64,000 nucleotides of DNA. Source: Rhipicephalus microplus (lineage: Eukaryota; Arthropoda; Arachnida; Ixodida; Ixodidae). The stretch is from the NCBI RefSeq assembly GCF_043290135.1, contig NC_134704.1:13956001-14020000 (forward strand), written 5' to 3'. Every line of letters starts with the position of its first letter. The first letter of the stretch is position 1. The translations under genes and the position numbers were made by a program. The notes beneath the pieces were generated by a model. It was not told the DNA's origin. It saw nothing but the letters and a program-made list of their open reading frames with translations, and made no database searches. Positions 33,416-43,760 of this stretch are shown here, in pieces.

Positions 33416-34567
33416 TTAGGAACGCGCAAAATAGGGCTTCATGCGCACCACGTGAACTATGTCAGAGGTCGGTTGTTTTCGTTGTACCCATCGTGACGAC
33501 GTAGCGTCCGGAACCACTTCGTAGTTTACGTCGCTCACGCGGCGTAATACTTTATACGGACCGAAGTATCTGCTGAGCAACTTTTCGGAGAGGCCACGGC
33601 GTCGAACAGGGGTCCAAATCCAAACTTGGTCTCCCGGTCTGTAAGATACGTCATTGTGACGCATATTGTAACGTCGTGCATCAACCTGTTGCTGCTGACC
33701 AATGTGTAGCCGGGCGAGCTGGCGAGTTTCTTCGGCACGCTCTGCAAATTCTTCTGCGTCAGTTGTTAATCGATCGGCGCCTTCACAAGGAAGCATCGCA
33801 TCCAGCATCGTCTGAACTTCGCGGCCGTAGAGAAGGCGAAACGGTGTGAATCGGGTTGTTTCTTGAACGGCGGTGTTATAAGCGAACGTCACATAAGGCA
33901 AAATGCGATCCCATGTTTTGTGTTGGACGTCGATGTACATGGAGATCATGTCTGTGACTGTCTTATTTAGTCGCTCGGTTAAGCCGTTGCTCTGCGGATG
34001 GTAAGCAGTCGTCGTTCGATGCCTAGTGTTACTCAGTCGAAAAACTTCATCAATAAGCTGTGCAGTGAACGCTGTTCCTCTGTCGGTTATCACTGTAGAT
34101 GGAGCACCGTGGCGCAGAACAATGTGGCACATGAAGAACTTTGCTACCTCAGAAGCCGTGGCTCGTGGTATCGCCTGTGTCTCAGCATAGCGGGTCAAAT
34201 AGTCAGTTGCAACAATGACCCATTTGTTGCCGTCGGACGATAAAGGAAATGGGCCGAGAATGTCCATGCCGACTTGGTCAAATGGCTTGTGGGGTGGATC
34301 AATTGGCTGAAGTAATCCAGCCGGCTTGCTTGGTGGCGACTTTCGACGCTGGCATTCACGACAGCTTTTAACGTACTGCTTCACGCTTGCCGAAAGTCCG
34401 GGCCAGTAGTACGCCTCACTTACTCTGGCGAGCGTTCGCGAGTAACCTAGATGACCAGATGTGGGCTCGTCATGACACGCAGACAGGACTTCGTCCCGCA
34501 TGTCCTTCGGAACGACGAGGAGGTAAGCGCGGCTCGTAGGACGGGCGTTTTTTTTTGTACAGGACAT
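33416..34567 (-). CDS. Gypsy integrase (frame-separated part of pol)
   Basis: Inserts the cDNA into the genome. Domain order: zinc-binding HHCC module (His 32 and 39, Cys 69 and 72 of this frame), catalytic core with D102 (MDILG), D162 (ITDRG) and E198 (LTERL) giving the D,D35E signature, then a C-terminal GPY/F module (SRYFGPYKV). It ends at TAA 33416-33418. The first few residues of the open frame (MSCT) lie before the homopolymer run and are not genuine. The natural product would be part of a pol polyprotein; here a run of nine A residues at 34548-34556 puts it out of frame with RNase H. All catalytic residues are present. Confidence 0.93.
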   Translation of the reverse strand: MSCTKKNARPTSRAYLLVVPKDMRDEVLSACHDEPTSGHLGYSRTLARVSEAYYWPGLSASVKQYVKSCRECQRRKSPPSKPAGLLQPIDPPHKPFDQVGMDILGPFPLSSDGNKWVIVATDYLTRYAETQAIPRATASEVAKFFMCHIVLRHGAPSTVITDRGTAFTAQLIDEVFRLSNTRHRTTTAYHPQSNGLTERLNKTVTDMISMYIDVQHKTWDRILPYVTFAYNTAVQETTRFTPFRLLYGREVQTMLDAMLPCEGADRLTTDAEEFAERAEETRQLARLHIGQQQQVDARRYNMRHNDVSYRPGDQVWIWTPVRRRGLSEKLLSRYFGPYKVLRRVSDVNYEVVPDATSSRWVQRKQPTSDIVHVVRMKPYFARS

Positions 34568-36851
34568 TATCTCGGAGGCAGAAAGATGTCACGACGCGAG
34601 ATAGATGGCGAGGTATAACGGCGCTATGACCCTCCAGATAGTCGATGAGCGGTCGAATCTCTTCATCCTCTCGCTGGCGTCTGCTCAAGTCAGATGAGCT
34701 AAGGGCGCCCAGGAAACCGTCTTCGTCCTCTTCTTCTTGATTGACTAAAGGTATGGGTGCACGTGACAGCGTATCAGCGTCTTCATGCTTCCGTCCAGAC
34801 TTATATACGATGGTAACATCAAATTCCTGTAGACGCAAGCTCCATCGGGCCAGTCGTCCAGAGGGATCACGAATGTTTACCAACCAGCAGAGGGCATGGT
34901 GGTCCGTCACCACTTTAAATGGACGACCATAGAGGTACGGGCGAAACTTGGTGATCGCCCACACTACTGCGAGACACTCTTTCTCTGTGGTCGTGTAATT
35001 CACCTCGGTACGGGACAGTGAGCGGCTGGCATAGGCTATGACTCTTTCTTTGCCGTGTTGATGCTGGACGAGCACTGCGCCGAGGCCGATGTTACTGGCG
35101 TCAGTGTGTACCTCTGTGTCAGCATCTTCGTCAAAATGCGCAAGAACAGGGGCTGATTGCATCCGCTGTCGTAGCTCGGCAAAAGCAGCCTGTTGTTCGG
35201 TAGCCCATACAAACGGTGTGTCGTCGCGTGTAAGGCGAGTCAAGGGTTCCGCTATCTTCGAAAACCCTCTAATAAATCGTCGATAGTAGGCGCACAAGCC
35301 CAGAAAGCGCCGAACAGTCTTTTTGTCTGTAGGATGCGGAAACGCGGCTACAGCGGCAAGTTTGTCGGGGTCGGGTCGTACTCCATTCGCATTGACTACA
35401 TGGCCAAGGAATTTGAGCTCTTCATAACCAAAGTGACACTTCTGCGGTTTGAGTGTAAGATCTGCTGATTGAATAGCCTGTAGAACACTCCTGAGGCGGT
35501 GAAGGTGTTGCTGGAAGGTTTCAGAAAAAACGACAACATCATCAAGGTATACGAGACAAGTTTGCCACTTCAGACCAGTAAGCACAGTGTCCATCATTCG
35601 CTGGAAGGTTGCGGGCGCTGAGCACAAACCAAAAGGAAGGACTCGAAATTCATACAGGCCATCAGGGGTCACAAATGCCGTTTTCTCGCGGTCTCGCTCG
35701 TCAACCTCAATCTGCCAGTACCCGCTTTTTAAATCCAAAGAGGAAAAATAGTGGGCGTGGCGTAATCTGTCTAACGAGTCGTCGATGCGTGGCAGCGGGT
35801 ACACGTCCTTTTTAGTCACGCTGTTCAGCTTCCGGTAATCGACGCAAAAACGTAGCGTTCCGTCTTTCTTCTTGACTAGGACGACCGGAGAGGACCACGC
35901 ACTGTTGGAAGGCTCGATGATGCCATCGTCAAGCATTTCTCGAACTTGCGTACGAATGGCTTCTCGTTCCTTCGCTGACACACGGTAAGGCTGTTGGTGT
36001 ACTGGGCGGGCGTCGTCATAAGTGATGATTCTGTGCCTAGTGATCGAAGTCTGGCGCACCTTAGAGGAAGCAGCGAAGCATGACTTGAATTCAAGCAAGA
36101 GTTTTCGCAGTGCTGTCTGGTTTTCTGGTGTGAGGTTAGAATTAATATCGATATTGTTTAGAGACGTATCGGCGGCCTCCACTGCTTCCGACGAGAAGCA
36201 GATGGGAATGGTTCCTAATTCATCTGCAAACGCTAACGAAGTGCCACGGAAAAGGTGTCGGTGTTCGTTGCTGAAATTTGTAACGAGCAGTTGAGATCGG
36301 CCATCACGTAGCTGTATGATACTCCTAGCCACACAAACACCTTGAGTCAGCAGGTGTTCAAAATTACTTTCTGCAATCGCTTCACCATTTCGCAATCCAC
36401 AGCATGTGACGTCGACAATAACACTGGCTCTTGGAGGAAGCGTTATACTTTCAGCAGAAACACGAAGAACGTCGGTACGTTGTTGGTCGTCCTGCTTGTC
36501 GATTGCTCGGTCGGCTGAGAAGGTGATGCGATTCTCTTGAAGATCAATGACAGCTCCATATTCGTGCAGGAAGTCAACACCAAGAATAACGTCGCGTGAA
36601 CATTCACGGAGCACAAGGAAACTTCCTACAAAAGTATAACCGCAGACCCGAACTCTACTCGTGCAGGTTCCAAGCGGAGAGACGGTGTGGCCACCAGCCG
36701 TTCGAATCACGGAGCCATGCCAGGGCGTGATTACCTTCTTTAGTAGTCTGGTCATTTTCCCGCTTAGTATCGAATAGTCAGCCCCGGTATCAACTAAAGC
36801 ACCTACTGCATAGCCGTCTATCAGCACCGGTATATCCAGAGAAAACCGCAC
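34470..36851 (-). CDS. Gypsy pol: protease, reverse transcriptase, RNase H
   Basis: Polyprotein segment that processes Gag-Pol and copies the element. Counted from the GTG codon at 36851: aspartic protease with DTGADYS at 21-27 and ILGVDFL near 89; reverse transcriptase about 285-475 with SLDLKSGYWQ (371), LPFGLCSAP (405) and YLDD (435-438); connection and RNase H about 575-700 with HTDASNIGLG (582) and HEDADTLSR (689). No ATG lies at the start; the frame stays open upstream across the gag stop, so it is normally reached by frameshifting from gag. Sense codons continue until residue about 768, where the A-run shifts the frame and a premature stop follows at 34470. All catalytic residues are intact. 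Confidence 0.95.
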   Translation of the reverse strand: MRFSLDIPVLIDGYAVGALVDTGADYSILSGKMTRLLKKVITPWHGSVIRTAGGHTVSPLGTCTSRVRVCGYTFVGSFLVLRECSRDVILGVDFLHEYGAVIDLQENRITFSADRAIDKQDDQQRTDVLRVSAESITLPPRASVIVDVTCCGLRNGEAIAESNFEHLLTQGVCVARSIIQLRDGRSQLLVTNFSNEHRHLFRGTSLAFADELGTIPICFSSEAVEAADTSLNNIDINSNLTPENQTALRKLLLEFKSCFAASSKVRQTSITRHRIITYDDARPVHQQPYRVSAKEREAIRTQVREMLDDGIIEPSNSAWSSPVVLVKKKDGTLRFCVDYRKLNSVTKKDVYPLPRIDDSLDRLRHAHYFSSLDLKSGYWQIEVDERDREKTAFVTPDGLYEFRVLPFGLCSAPATFQRMMDTVLTGLKWQTCLVYLDDVVVFSETFQQHLHRLRSVLQAIQSADLTLKPQKCHFGYEELKFLGHVVNANGVRPDPDKLAAVAAFPHPTDKKTVRRFLGLCAYYRRFIRGFSKIAEPLTRLTRDDTPFVWATEQQAAFAELRQRMQSAPVLAHFDEDADTEVHTDASNIGLGAVLVQHQHGKERVIAYASRSLSRTEVNYTTTEKECLAVVWAITKFRPYLYGRPFKVVTDHHALCWLVNIRDPSGRLARWSLRLQEFDVTIVYKSGRKHEDADTLSRAPIPLVNQEEEDEDGFLGALSSSDLSRRQREDEEIRPLIDYLEGHSAVIPRHLSRVVTSFCLRDNVLYKKKRPSYEPRLPPRRSEGHAGRSPVCVS
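34548..34556 (-). other. Homopolymer frame break in gypsy pol
   Basis: Nine consecutive T on the plus strand (A on the coding strand) sit exactly where the RNase H frame and the integrase frame meet. One frame is correct before and the other after, so a single-base length change in this run explains the break. It may be a real mutation, a polymerase slippage variant or a sequencing/assembly error. Confidence 0.85.
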
Positions 36852-36949
36852 ATATCGCTCAGTCGAATCTACACCCTTTACTGTTAGCGTCGATCGGAGG
36901 TCTTCAGCACGTCGACTGCCAGCGACCTCGCCTCCAAGGGTCGCTTGCG

Positions 36950-38383
36950 TTAGTTTTCCCGGCGGGGACTGGAGGACCGTGCGCCAGCATGGCGCTGTGG
37001 CGAAGATGAAAAGCGCCTCGGCGACGGTGAGCGTGACTGCCGTCCAGAAGGCGGTGGCATGCGCTGTTGAGCCAGGTAGTCCTCAATGTCCCGGGGTCGC
37101 TGGCCATACCGAGGAGGCGCTGAATATACTGAAAATCCGCGCAGCCCGAGGCGCCGGTATGGACACTGGCGGTACAAATGGTCCGCTTCACCGCAGTGGA
37201 AGCACAAAGGTCGGCGATCAGGAGTGCGCCAAACATCAGATTTCCGAGGCGAAGCACGTCTGTCGTCAAGGTAGTGTGCTGGTTGTTCTGCAAGATGCAC
37301 AGGGCTGGCGTAAACGAGGGGTGGCGGTGTGCGCGTGTTCTCGTAGTACCGTAGAGGCCGTAGAGGCTGCGTCGACTGAAGTGAAACCGTAGGAGGTGCC
37401 TGAACAAACAGCGGGGAAGAGGAAGATGGGCGCTTCAAGGCTTCTGCATAGGTCGGACGGTGGTAGTCAGCCGGGGCGGGTGTGGCGTTATTCAGACTCA
37501 CAGGGTCACGAAGGACATGATGCAGCTCGTCCTTGACGATGCTTGCAATGGAACTCACCGTAGGTAGTGGTGGTGTGGCAGCCTTTTGCAGCTCCTCGCG
37601 TACTATGGAGCGGATAAGGTCGCGCAGACACTCGGTGTTGCTCCCAATATTCGTTAGAACTTGAGCAGTGGACGTGTTCACTTGCCGCTCATACAGGGTG
37701 GATCGATGCTGAAGCATCTTTTCCATCGTGACAGCTTCAGACAAAAACTCGGCGACCGTGTTCGGAGGGCTCCGTACAAGGCCAGCGAAAAGCTGCTCCT
37801 TAACTCCCCGCATCAGGTGACGCACCTTCTTTTCTTCTGTCATACTCTGATCGGCTCGTCGGAACAGGCGCGTCATATCTTCCACATAGGTCATGACAGT
37901 TTCATTGGGCATCTGGATGCGGGCCTGGATCGCTCGTTCCGCTCGTTCGTGGCGATCAGCACTTCTGTAAGTATCCAACAGCCGGCGGCTGAATTCGGGC
38001 CACGATGTCATCTGTTCCTCGTGATTCATGTACCAGGTACGTGCTACATCCTCCAAATAGAAGTACACACGTCGTAGTTTGGCCGTGTCGTTCCAGTCGT
38101 TCAAAGCAGCCACGCGCTCGAAGTCGACCAACCAGTCCTCGACGTCTTCGAGCTCGGTGCCATGAAACGGTGTCGGAACCTGTGGACTTTCGAGGGTGTA
38201 CCGAGTCACCGGGGGGTTTTCCGTACCTGTTAGAGTGGTTTGGACGGACGTACTCATCATACTGGTGTGAACTGTAGGGTCAGCTTCGGGAGGCAATCCC
38301 CTAATCCTGCGGCTTGTCCGATGAACGGGAGTGTTGACTCGCACTGGGCTTGTGGTGCCGCTTCCAGGAGGGGTCTGAAACAT
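36950..38383 (-). CDS. Gypsy gag polyprotein (477 aa)
   Basis: Structural protein that packages the element RNA into cytoplasmic virus-like particles. The central region (about 95-225: WYMNHEEQMTSWPEF, the Arg-rich and FLSEAVTMEK segments) fits the retrotransposon gag family. One CCHC zinc knuckle (CFHCGEADHLYRQC) lies at 394-407, followed by a Ser/Arg/Pro-rich basic tail for nucleic acid binding. It starts with ATG 38381-38383, about 15 nt inside from the primer binding site, and ends with TAA at 36950. The pol frame is offset by -1 and is open through the end of gag. The region GGGAAAAC just before the stop is slippery-looking, but its phase does not match the classical X-XXY-YYZ heptamer. 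Confidence 0.92.
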   Translation of the reverse strand: MFQTPPGSGTTSPVRVNTPVHRTSRRIRGLPPEADPTVHTSMMSTSVQTTLTGTENPPVTRYTLESPQVPTPFHGTELEDVEDWLVDFERVAALNDWNDTAKLRRVYFYLEDVARTWYMNHEEQMTSWPEFSRRLLDTYRSADRHERAERAIQARIQMPNETVMTYVEDMTRLFRRADQSMTEEKKVRHLMRGVKEQLFAGLVRSPPNTVAEFLSEAVTMEKMLQHRSTLYERQVNTSTAQVLTNIGSNTECLRDLIRSIVREELQKAATPPLPTVSSIASIVKDELHHVLRDPVSLNNATPAPADYHRPTYAEALKRPSSSSPLFVQAPPTVSLQSTQPLRPLRYYENTRTPPPLVYASPVHLAEQPAHYLDDRRASPRKSDVWRTPDRRPLCFHCGEADHLYRQCPYRRLGLRGFSVYSAPPRYGQRPRDIEDYLAQQRMPPPSGRQSRSPSPRRFSSSPQRHAGARSSSPRREN

Positions 38384-38397
38384 CCGTGAGGGGCCTA

Positions 38398-38413
38398 CCC
38401 CGCACCTCCACCA
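38398..38413 (-). other. Primer binding site of the gypsy element
   Basis: In element orientation TGGTGGAGGTGCGGGG begins about 2 nt after the 5' LTR. Its complement CCCCGCACCTCCACCA has the form of a tRNA 3' end with CCA and best resembles eukaryotic tRNA-Ala. The tRNA identity is inferred from memory. Confidence 0.75.
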
Positions 38414-38415
38414 AT

Positions 38416-38590
38416 TTTCACGTCACTCCAGGGGGCGTCGACAAGGTTTACTGACGTCTGATCAACAGGGCTCTAACCAAGCGCGTCGGTTGGGCTTGTT
38501 TTCCAGAGCGAGGGCCCACGTGCACTTCTTTCTTCTCTGTGGTGTGTGCCTTCACCTTGGCATACGACCCACTACTAGAAAGAGGTGGCA
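38416..38590 (-). repeat. 5' LTR of the gypsy element
   Basis: Plus-strand TTTCACGTCACTCC...AGAGGTGGCA; 172 of 175 positions match the 3' LTR. No TATA motif is obvious in this short LTR. Confidence 0.92.
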
Positions 38591-40992
38591 ATATATGCCA
38601 TCATAATCATCATCGTCATCATCAGAGCCCTCTCGCGAACTGCATGATTCATTTCCTGTGAAGCATAAATTTTGCCTTGCCTGTTTTACTGCACTTTCAA
38701 TACAGAAGCTGCCACTAGCGGTTTCCGAAGCTGTGCATAACGCCTATAAAGATGCTACTGCTTTCGCGTGAATGAATCAACATGCTCGCTTCCCACTAGT
38801 GGTGTCATTCATTTCATTTATAGCCTGCCCAGTACAGTTGTTGGTGGTAGCAGCTAGTGGTTAATTGAGGAAACATACGCAAAATATAGGCAGAAAAAGG
38901 AACTTCTGTATCAATCTCCATGCTGTAACTGTCTAGGTGAAGAGCTTACACATCAATGGATGCCAGTGCCAGTGGATGAGGAAGTTGAAATATTGGGATT
39001 GTAGGGAAGTTGGAACAGGACACTTTCTGACCCCTTTTCGAATATTTACCGCATTAGGAATGCGATACCTTGAAACATCATCACGCATAAATGAATTAGA
39101 TATAACTCAGTGGTGTAGCCAGGCGATAAAGGTCAGTGCATCCCCCACCCTGTAATTTTTTTCATTTTGCATGTGCATACATGCACATGCATAGATAGTG
39201 GTCAATGCTCCCTTTGCTTCTCCGACAAAAAAAAAACATACACACACAAAAGGCCCTCTATGCATTCTCCTAAAACGAGTCGAAGGTGAAAGCCATGTCC
39301 ACTGCTTTCTCTTCACAGTCGTTGTATTGGTCCACCCCCTTCTGAAAGCTATCTGCATCTAATGTGGCTTTGCATTGCCTCCAATATTGGAGGCCTTGCA
39401 AGCTTTTTGCGCTTCACCTCGTTTCACTGCATGCATCCGCAATCAACCCACTTCTAACGGAGTGACGATGTCCTGAGATGACGTCATGTAGAGATGTCAT
39501 GATGAAGTTACATATTTTGGCAATCGGTGGCGTCATATGGTGACGTCACCACGAGATTGTAATTCTTGCACCACTCGTCTTAACGCCACCGACGTTCAAT
39601 TTTAGCATTTGATGAGGAATCTAAGTTTTTCAGCTGCCTGCACCAATTCGTGCGCACTATACGGGGCCAGTGTTGCCGTTGGTAGCTACATTGCGCCAAA
39701 ATGGCCACCTTACTACCGCGTCTGGCGGCGAAAATTTCAGGTTGGCGCCTTCACTTTTTTTGGCTATACGTTTAGCTTCTGTTTTGGCGCATTATAAGTA
39801 GCCATTTTTCTAATCATTCGCAAATCAAACAGACTGTTTTCACAGCTGTGTTCAGTCATGTCAACCGGTAAGTCATGGTGCGCGTTGAGACACACCAACA
39901 AAACTCATGGTGCGCCCGCAAATTCGATGTGCCGAAGTTAGATGCATGTTGGCAACCGTGTAACTAGCACGCTGCTGTCCCATGCTGTCCTGAACTCGTC
40001 AACTGTGCTACGCGAAAGTTTCCAATTCTGATGTGTAGCGCGTGTTCTCGTGTGAGCTGGACAAAAGCAATGATCTGTGACAAAATGATGTTGTGCTGCC
40101 TATCTTAACCAGATATGACTGCCTGAAGCTGCACTGGCATTATGTAAGCTTCGCTAACAAATTCAAGAAAAAACTGAGTCAGCCGTTGGCGTTCTCACCG
40201 ACTTGTTAATGTTAAATTACTCTGTACCTGGCAAGAACTCTGTCTATACTACATAAATAGTACGTGCATGGCACAGTGAATTAATCACGCTATATTAGTA
40301 CATAGTGTGATTATTTGAATATACTGATTTATTTGATATACTGATATATTTGAATATATTGATTATTGGAGTATATAGTGTGATTATTTGAAGTGTATAT
40401 TGTGAATATACTTTGGTATATTATTTGCAACTTATTTCTGTCTTGAAGACCAAACAAGAGGGGGAAACTTCTTATTTCTATGGGCTTTCATATTTGTAAT
40501 TTTAATATTTGTTCAACACTAATTATTCTGCTCATAATACCACTCCTGTTTCATTCGGCTACAAATTTGGCTATAAATTTAATGACATGGCTACTTTGGC
40601 TACTTTAGCTTGAGTTTCAGCTACTTTTCAAACCCACTCAACGGGATTCTTTCTACGGACCGTTTGACGTATAGAAGCCGGGCCACTGGTAACTCCGCTT
40701 TCAGAGAGCATTGCTGAGTGCGTGAGTGGAATGGTCCTTTTTAAATAGAGGAAAGATTACTAATGTTATGCCCTTTATATTTAGTATATTCTTTTTTACC
40801 CGATCCGATTTCTGGCCAATCCTCCAAGGTAGGTTGAGCATTTTTTCCAAACTGCCTAAGGATCGACATCATTCATCACGAATCAAATATATGTGTAGTA
40901 CATATCTATATAGTTCCCCTCCACTATGAAGATGTGTAAGCCGTCATAATAGAGGGGCACTATTTACATATGTACACAGCAGGACGCAATCC

Positions 40993-41039
<47 letters not shown>

Positions 41040-41190
41040 AACATTGATGAATCAAAGCCGCGGGAGAATGCCTCGCAGTTCGACTGTGGAGACAGTTTTA
41101 AGACCGGTCATACACACCGAACTTTTCTTCGCCGTTATTTCGATTGAGATAATGAGGAAAACAACGGTTACAATACTGAATTTGCGTGTC
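38591..41190. other. Non-coding spacer with old repeats
   Basis: Includes an ATC-rich stretch, a TGACGTCA-type repeat (39380-39560), AT-rich palindromic DNA near 40300-40440 and no supported gene. Confidence 0.4.
40996..41037. repeat. (GA)n microsatellite
   Basis: About 21 perfect GA units. Confidence 0.95.
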
Positions 41191-41760
41191 ATTATGATGA
41201 GGAGGAGAGAGAGAGAGATAAATGGAGAGAAAGTCAAGGAGATTAACCAAGCTTGGCTCGGTTGGCTACCCTACACTTGGGGTGGGGGAAAAGGAAAATA
41301 ATAGAACGGAAAGAGATAGAAAAGAAGAGGAGCAAGAAAGAGAAGCATGAATAGTCAGCTCGAGACTACACAGCACGGTCTCGCACAGTTCTTTCACAAA
41401 CGGTCGTGAAGTCTGGTGGTCCTTAAAAAGTACAAGAGGGCTTTCGTGGCTTTGCGCGTATGGGAAGCCGTCGGCCAAGGTCTCAGGATCTTCTCTTCTG
41501 TAAGCGGCCGTGAATCCAGCTGACAGAGCTTGGCTTCCATAATACGTCGTTCGGTCTGGTATGCTGGGCAATGACATGGAATGTGCTCAAGCGTTTCCTC
41601 GCAGGCGCAGATGTTGCATGCCGAAGTGCTCGCCATTCCAAGGAGACGAGAGTACGAATTCGTAGACGTTGTAATCTAGGAGGAGGGAGGGACGAAATGA
41701 AAGGCAGGGAGGCCAATCAGACGCACGTCCGGTTTGCTACCCTGCACTGCGGGAAGGGGT
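41190..41760 (-). mobile_element. LINE 3' end, copy I
   Basis: Minus strand encodes the C-terminal end of a non-LTR retrotransposon ORF2: a Cys/His knuckle (CNICACEETLEHIPCHCP), RPLTEEKIL, and the terminal KATKALLYFLRTTRLHDRL before a stop. A 3' UTR follows down to about 41190. Frameshifts upstream make it inactive. Such ends are very common in tick genomes; clade (CR1/I-like) not resolved. Confidence 0.75.
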
Positions 41761-42300
41761 GAGGGGATTAAAGGAGAAGAGAGAGAGAAGTGAAGGGCAA
41801 CGTGTGTGTAAATGTTACCTTGTCCATTGCACGCTTATAAGCGGTCGCGTAGTCCGGTCGTCTTTAGAAAACTTAGCAAAGCTCGCGTTGCTTTGCTGGC
41901 CTACGACGCGTAGAGCCATCAACCAAGGATCTTCTCTTCGGAAAATGTCTACTTTCTAGTGTCTCTAACGTTTCGCGTAGCAAGTTGTCATCTTCACTGA
42001 CGAGCTCTATGACGTGGCGATATAGCTGCAGTATATCCGCGTGTGCTGTATCCGGTATTGTTGGTATAATGCCGTGGTCTGAAGGGTGCTTATAGCTTTT
42101 GAGCACCAGCGGAGCCTCGCGGAGCAGTCCACCGGAGTCCCAAAATATAGCCGGATCCACCGACTCCTTTTTCGCACTAATTGCAGCGTGCCATTTAATG
42201 TTCTACTCATTCATTCTACATCGAGAAAGCTCAGGAGGCTTGCCCCCTCTGCAGGACGTCATCGGTGAAGCCCACACTTGACATTACACCCGGATGGAAA
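41760..42300 (-). mobile_element. LINE 3' end, copy II, head-to-tail with copy I
   Basis: Ends with the homologous terminus SKATRALLSFLKTTGLRDRL before TAA (near 41836), with upstream reading frame remnants to about 42160 (LLREAPLVLKSYK). Same family and strand as copy I but diverged, so two separate insertions or an old tandem duplication. Confidence 0.65.
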
Positions 42301-42403
42301 ACACGCTTCAAAGTCGTCGCCTTCTGGCCTGCGATTGTCAGTGACACGATGATGCATCCCTTCCTAATCAGTCCTTACCCCCATGGGAAACTCCGATAGC
42401 CAC

Positions 42404-42960
42404 AATGATCATCATCATCATCATCATCATCAGCCTGACTACTTCCACTGCAGGACAAAGGCCTCTCCCATGTTCCGCCAGTTAACCCGGTCCTGTGCTT
42501 GCTGCTGCCAATTTATACCCGCAAACTTTTTAATCTCATCTGCCCACCTAATCTTCTGTCTCCCCCTAACTCGCTTGCCTTCTCTGGGAATCCAGTTAGT
42601 TACCCTTAACGACCGGCGGTTATCCTGTCTACGCGCTACATGCCCGGCCCATGTCCATTTATTCTTCTTGATTTCAGCAATGACATCCTTAACCCCCGTT
42701 TGTCCCTTAATCCACTCTGCTCTCTTCTTGTCTCTTAAAGTTACACCTACCATTTTTCTTTCCATTGCTCGCTGCGTCGTCCTCAATTTAAGCTGAACCC
42801 TCTTTGTAAGTCTCCAGGTTTCTTCTCCGTAGCTAAGTACCGGCAAGATACAGCTGTTATATACCTTTCTCTTGAGGGATAGTGGCAATCTATCTGTCAT
42901 AATTTGAGAGTGCCACAATGATACTGCCCGCCAGTTTCTTGCCACGCGACAACTCAGGGA
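42404..42960 (-). mobile_element. RTE-type LINE 3' end with (TGA)n tail
   Basis: Open frame of about 170 codons from the C-terminal part of a non-LTR retrotransposon ORF: LPLSLKRKVYNSCILPVLSY, GEETWRLTKRVQLKLRTTQR and GHVARRQDNRRSLRVTNWIP type motifs, ending VNWRNMGEAFVLQWK. The element ends in GATGATGATGATGATG on its own strand, typical of RTE-like short repeat tails. 5' truncated; no RT core. Confidence 0.85.
42406..42433. repeat. (ATC)n microsatellite / LINE tail
   Basis: Nine ATC units; on the minus strand this is the (TGA)n tail of the RTE-type LINE. Confidence 0.9.
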
Positions 42961-43129
42961 AGCGAGCTTAGATACCACCGACACATACATGGACGCTCCG
43001 ACGGCCAAACATGTACAGTACGCATTTGCGCGCAGACCGCCGAGTACAGTGGGGCCTACCTGCAGGTGCCAGCTTCCCTATTCGTGCCGAACTCCTTGCC
43101 AAAACACGTTGGTGGGCTAGTTGCTTTTC

Positions 43130-43760
43130 ATCCATGAAGTGTGAGTAAGCGCGAACAGACAAGGACGTAGAAGAGACTAGCACGGACAGAGCGCTACATT
43201 AACTGGCCTTTTATTTTTGCACGAAGCGACAGATATATACCAAGCGAGCGGAGATGAAATGAACATAAAGAACATTTCGCGGAATCACATCGTTGAACTG
43301 AGCACGTGTACATTGCATTATCGCGACCTAGAGAAAATTGTCAAATCAAGGTAATGACGCTCTTTTTGAGAAAGCGATACTGGTGGTTGGTTAACACACA
43401 TGTCTGATGATCTCGCAATTTCATATGCCTTTATAATCTTCTTTGTAATTTCGCCAGGTGCCTTAAACAAGATTTCCGGTTTTTTTCGAACAGGGGCTTG
43501 CATCCACAATCTTGGCAATCAATTCCCAAATGACCTGAGATTGCTTTCGTGACATTATAATGATGTTCCTTCAATCTCTGATTGATACATCGGCCGGTCT
43601 GACCAACATAGGTTCTTCCACAGGAAAGCAGAATAGCATAAACAACGTTGCGAACATCGTTTACAAAAAAGTGTTCTATGATTAACGAGGCAGGCGTCTG
43701 CACTTTTACAATGTGAATTAACGCGTCGACACAAATTTTGTAAACGTTCGGCAGCTCAAA
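43130..43760 (-). mobile_element. Penelope-like element 3' part with GIY-YIG domain
   Basis: Minus-strand frame (43703-43431) contains NVVYAILLSCGRTYVGQTGR (GIY...YVG) then CINQRLKEHHYNV and DCQDCGCKPLF. The ordering matches the endonuclease of Penelope-like elements and the copy at 12.3 kb. The flank around 43140-43200 (CGCGAACAGACAAGGACGTA) resembles element terminal repeats. Truncated. Confidence 0.8.

Larger units (their letters stand above)
33056..38590 (-). mobile_element. Ty3/gypsy LTR retrotransposon, nearly complete
   Basis: Minus-strand element with gag (38383-36950), protease-RT-RNase H (to 34470) and integrase (34556-33416) between two 175-bp LTRs. A primer binding site and a polypurine tract are in the right places. 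The flanks read ATAT on both sides (33052-33055, 38591-38594), a possible 4-bp target duplication, although the same four bases also occur inside next to the 3' LTR. Gene order PR-RT-RH-IN defines Ty3/gypsy (Metaviridae-type) rather than copia. LTRs differ at 3 of 175 positions, so the insertion is recent. One frame break separates integrase from RNase H. Confidence 0.95.

Noticed and set aside
36904..37407. 167-codon minus frame overlapping gag
   Set aside because: Out-of-frame shadow of the gag 3' region; no domain.
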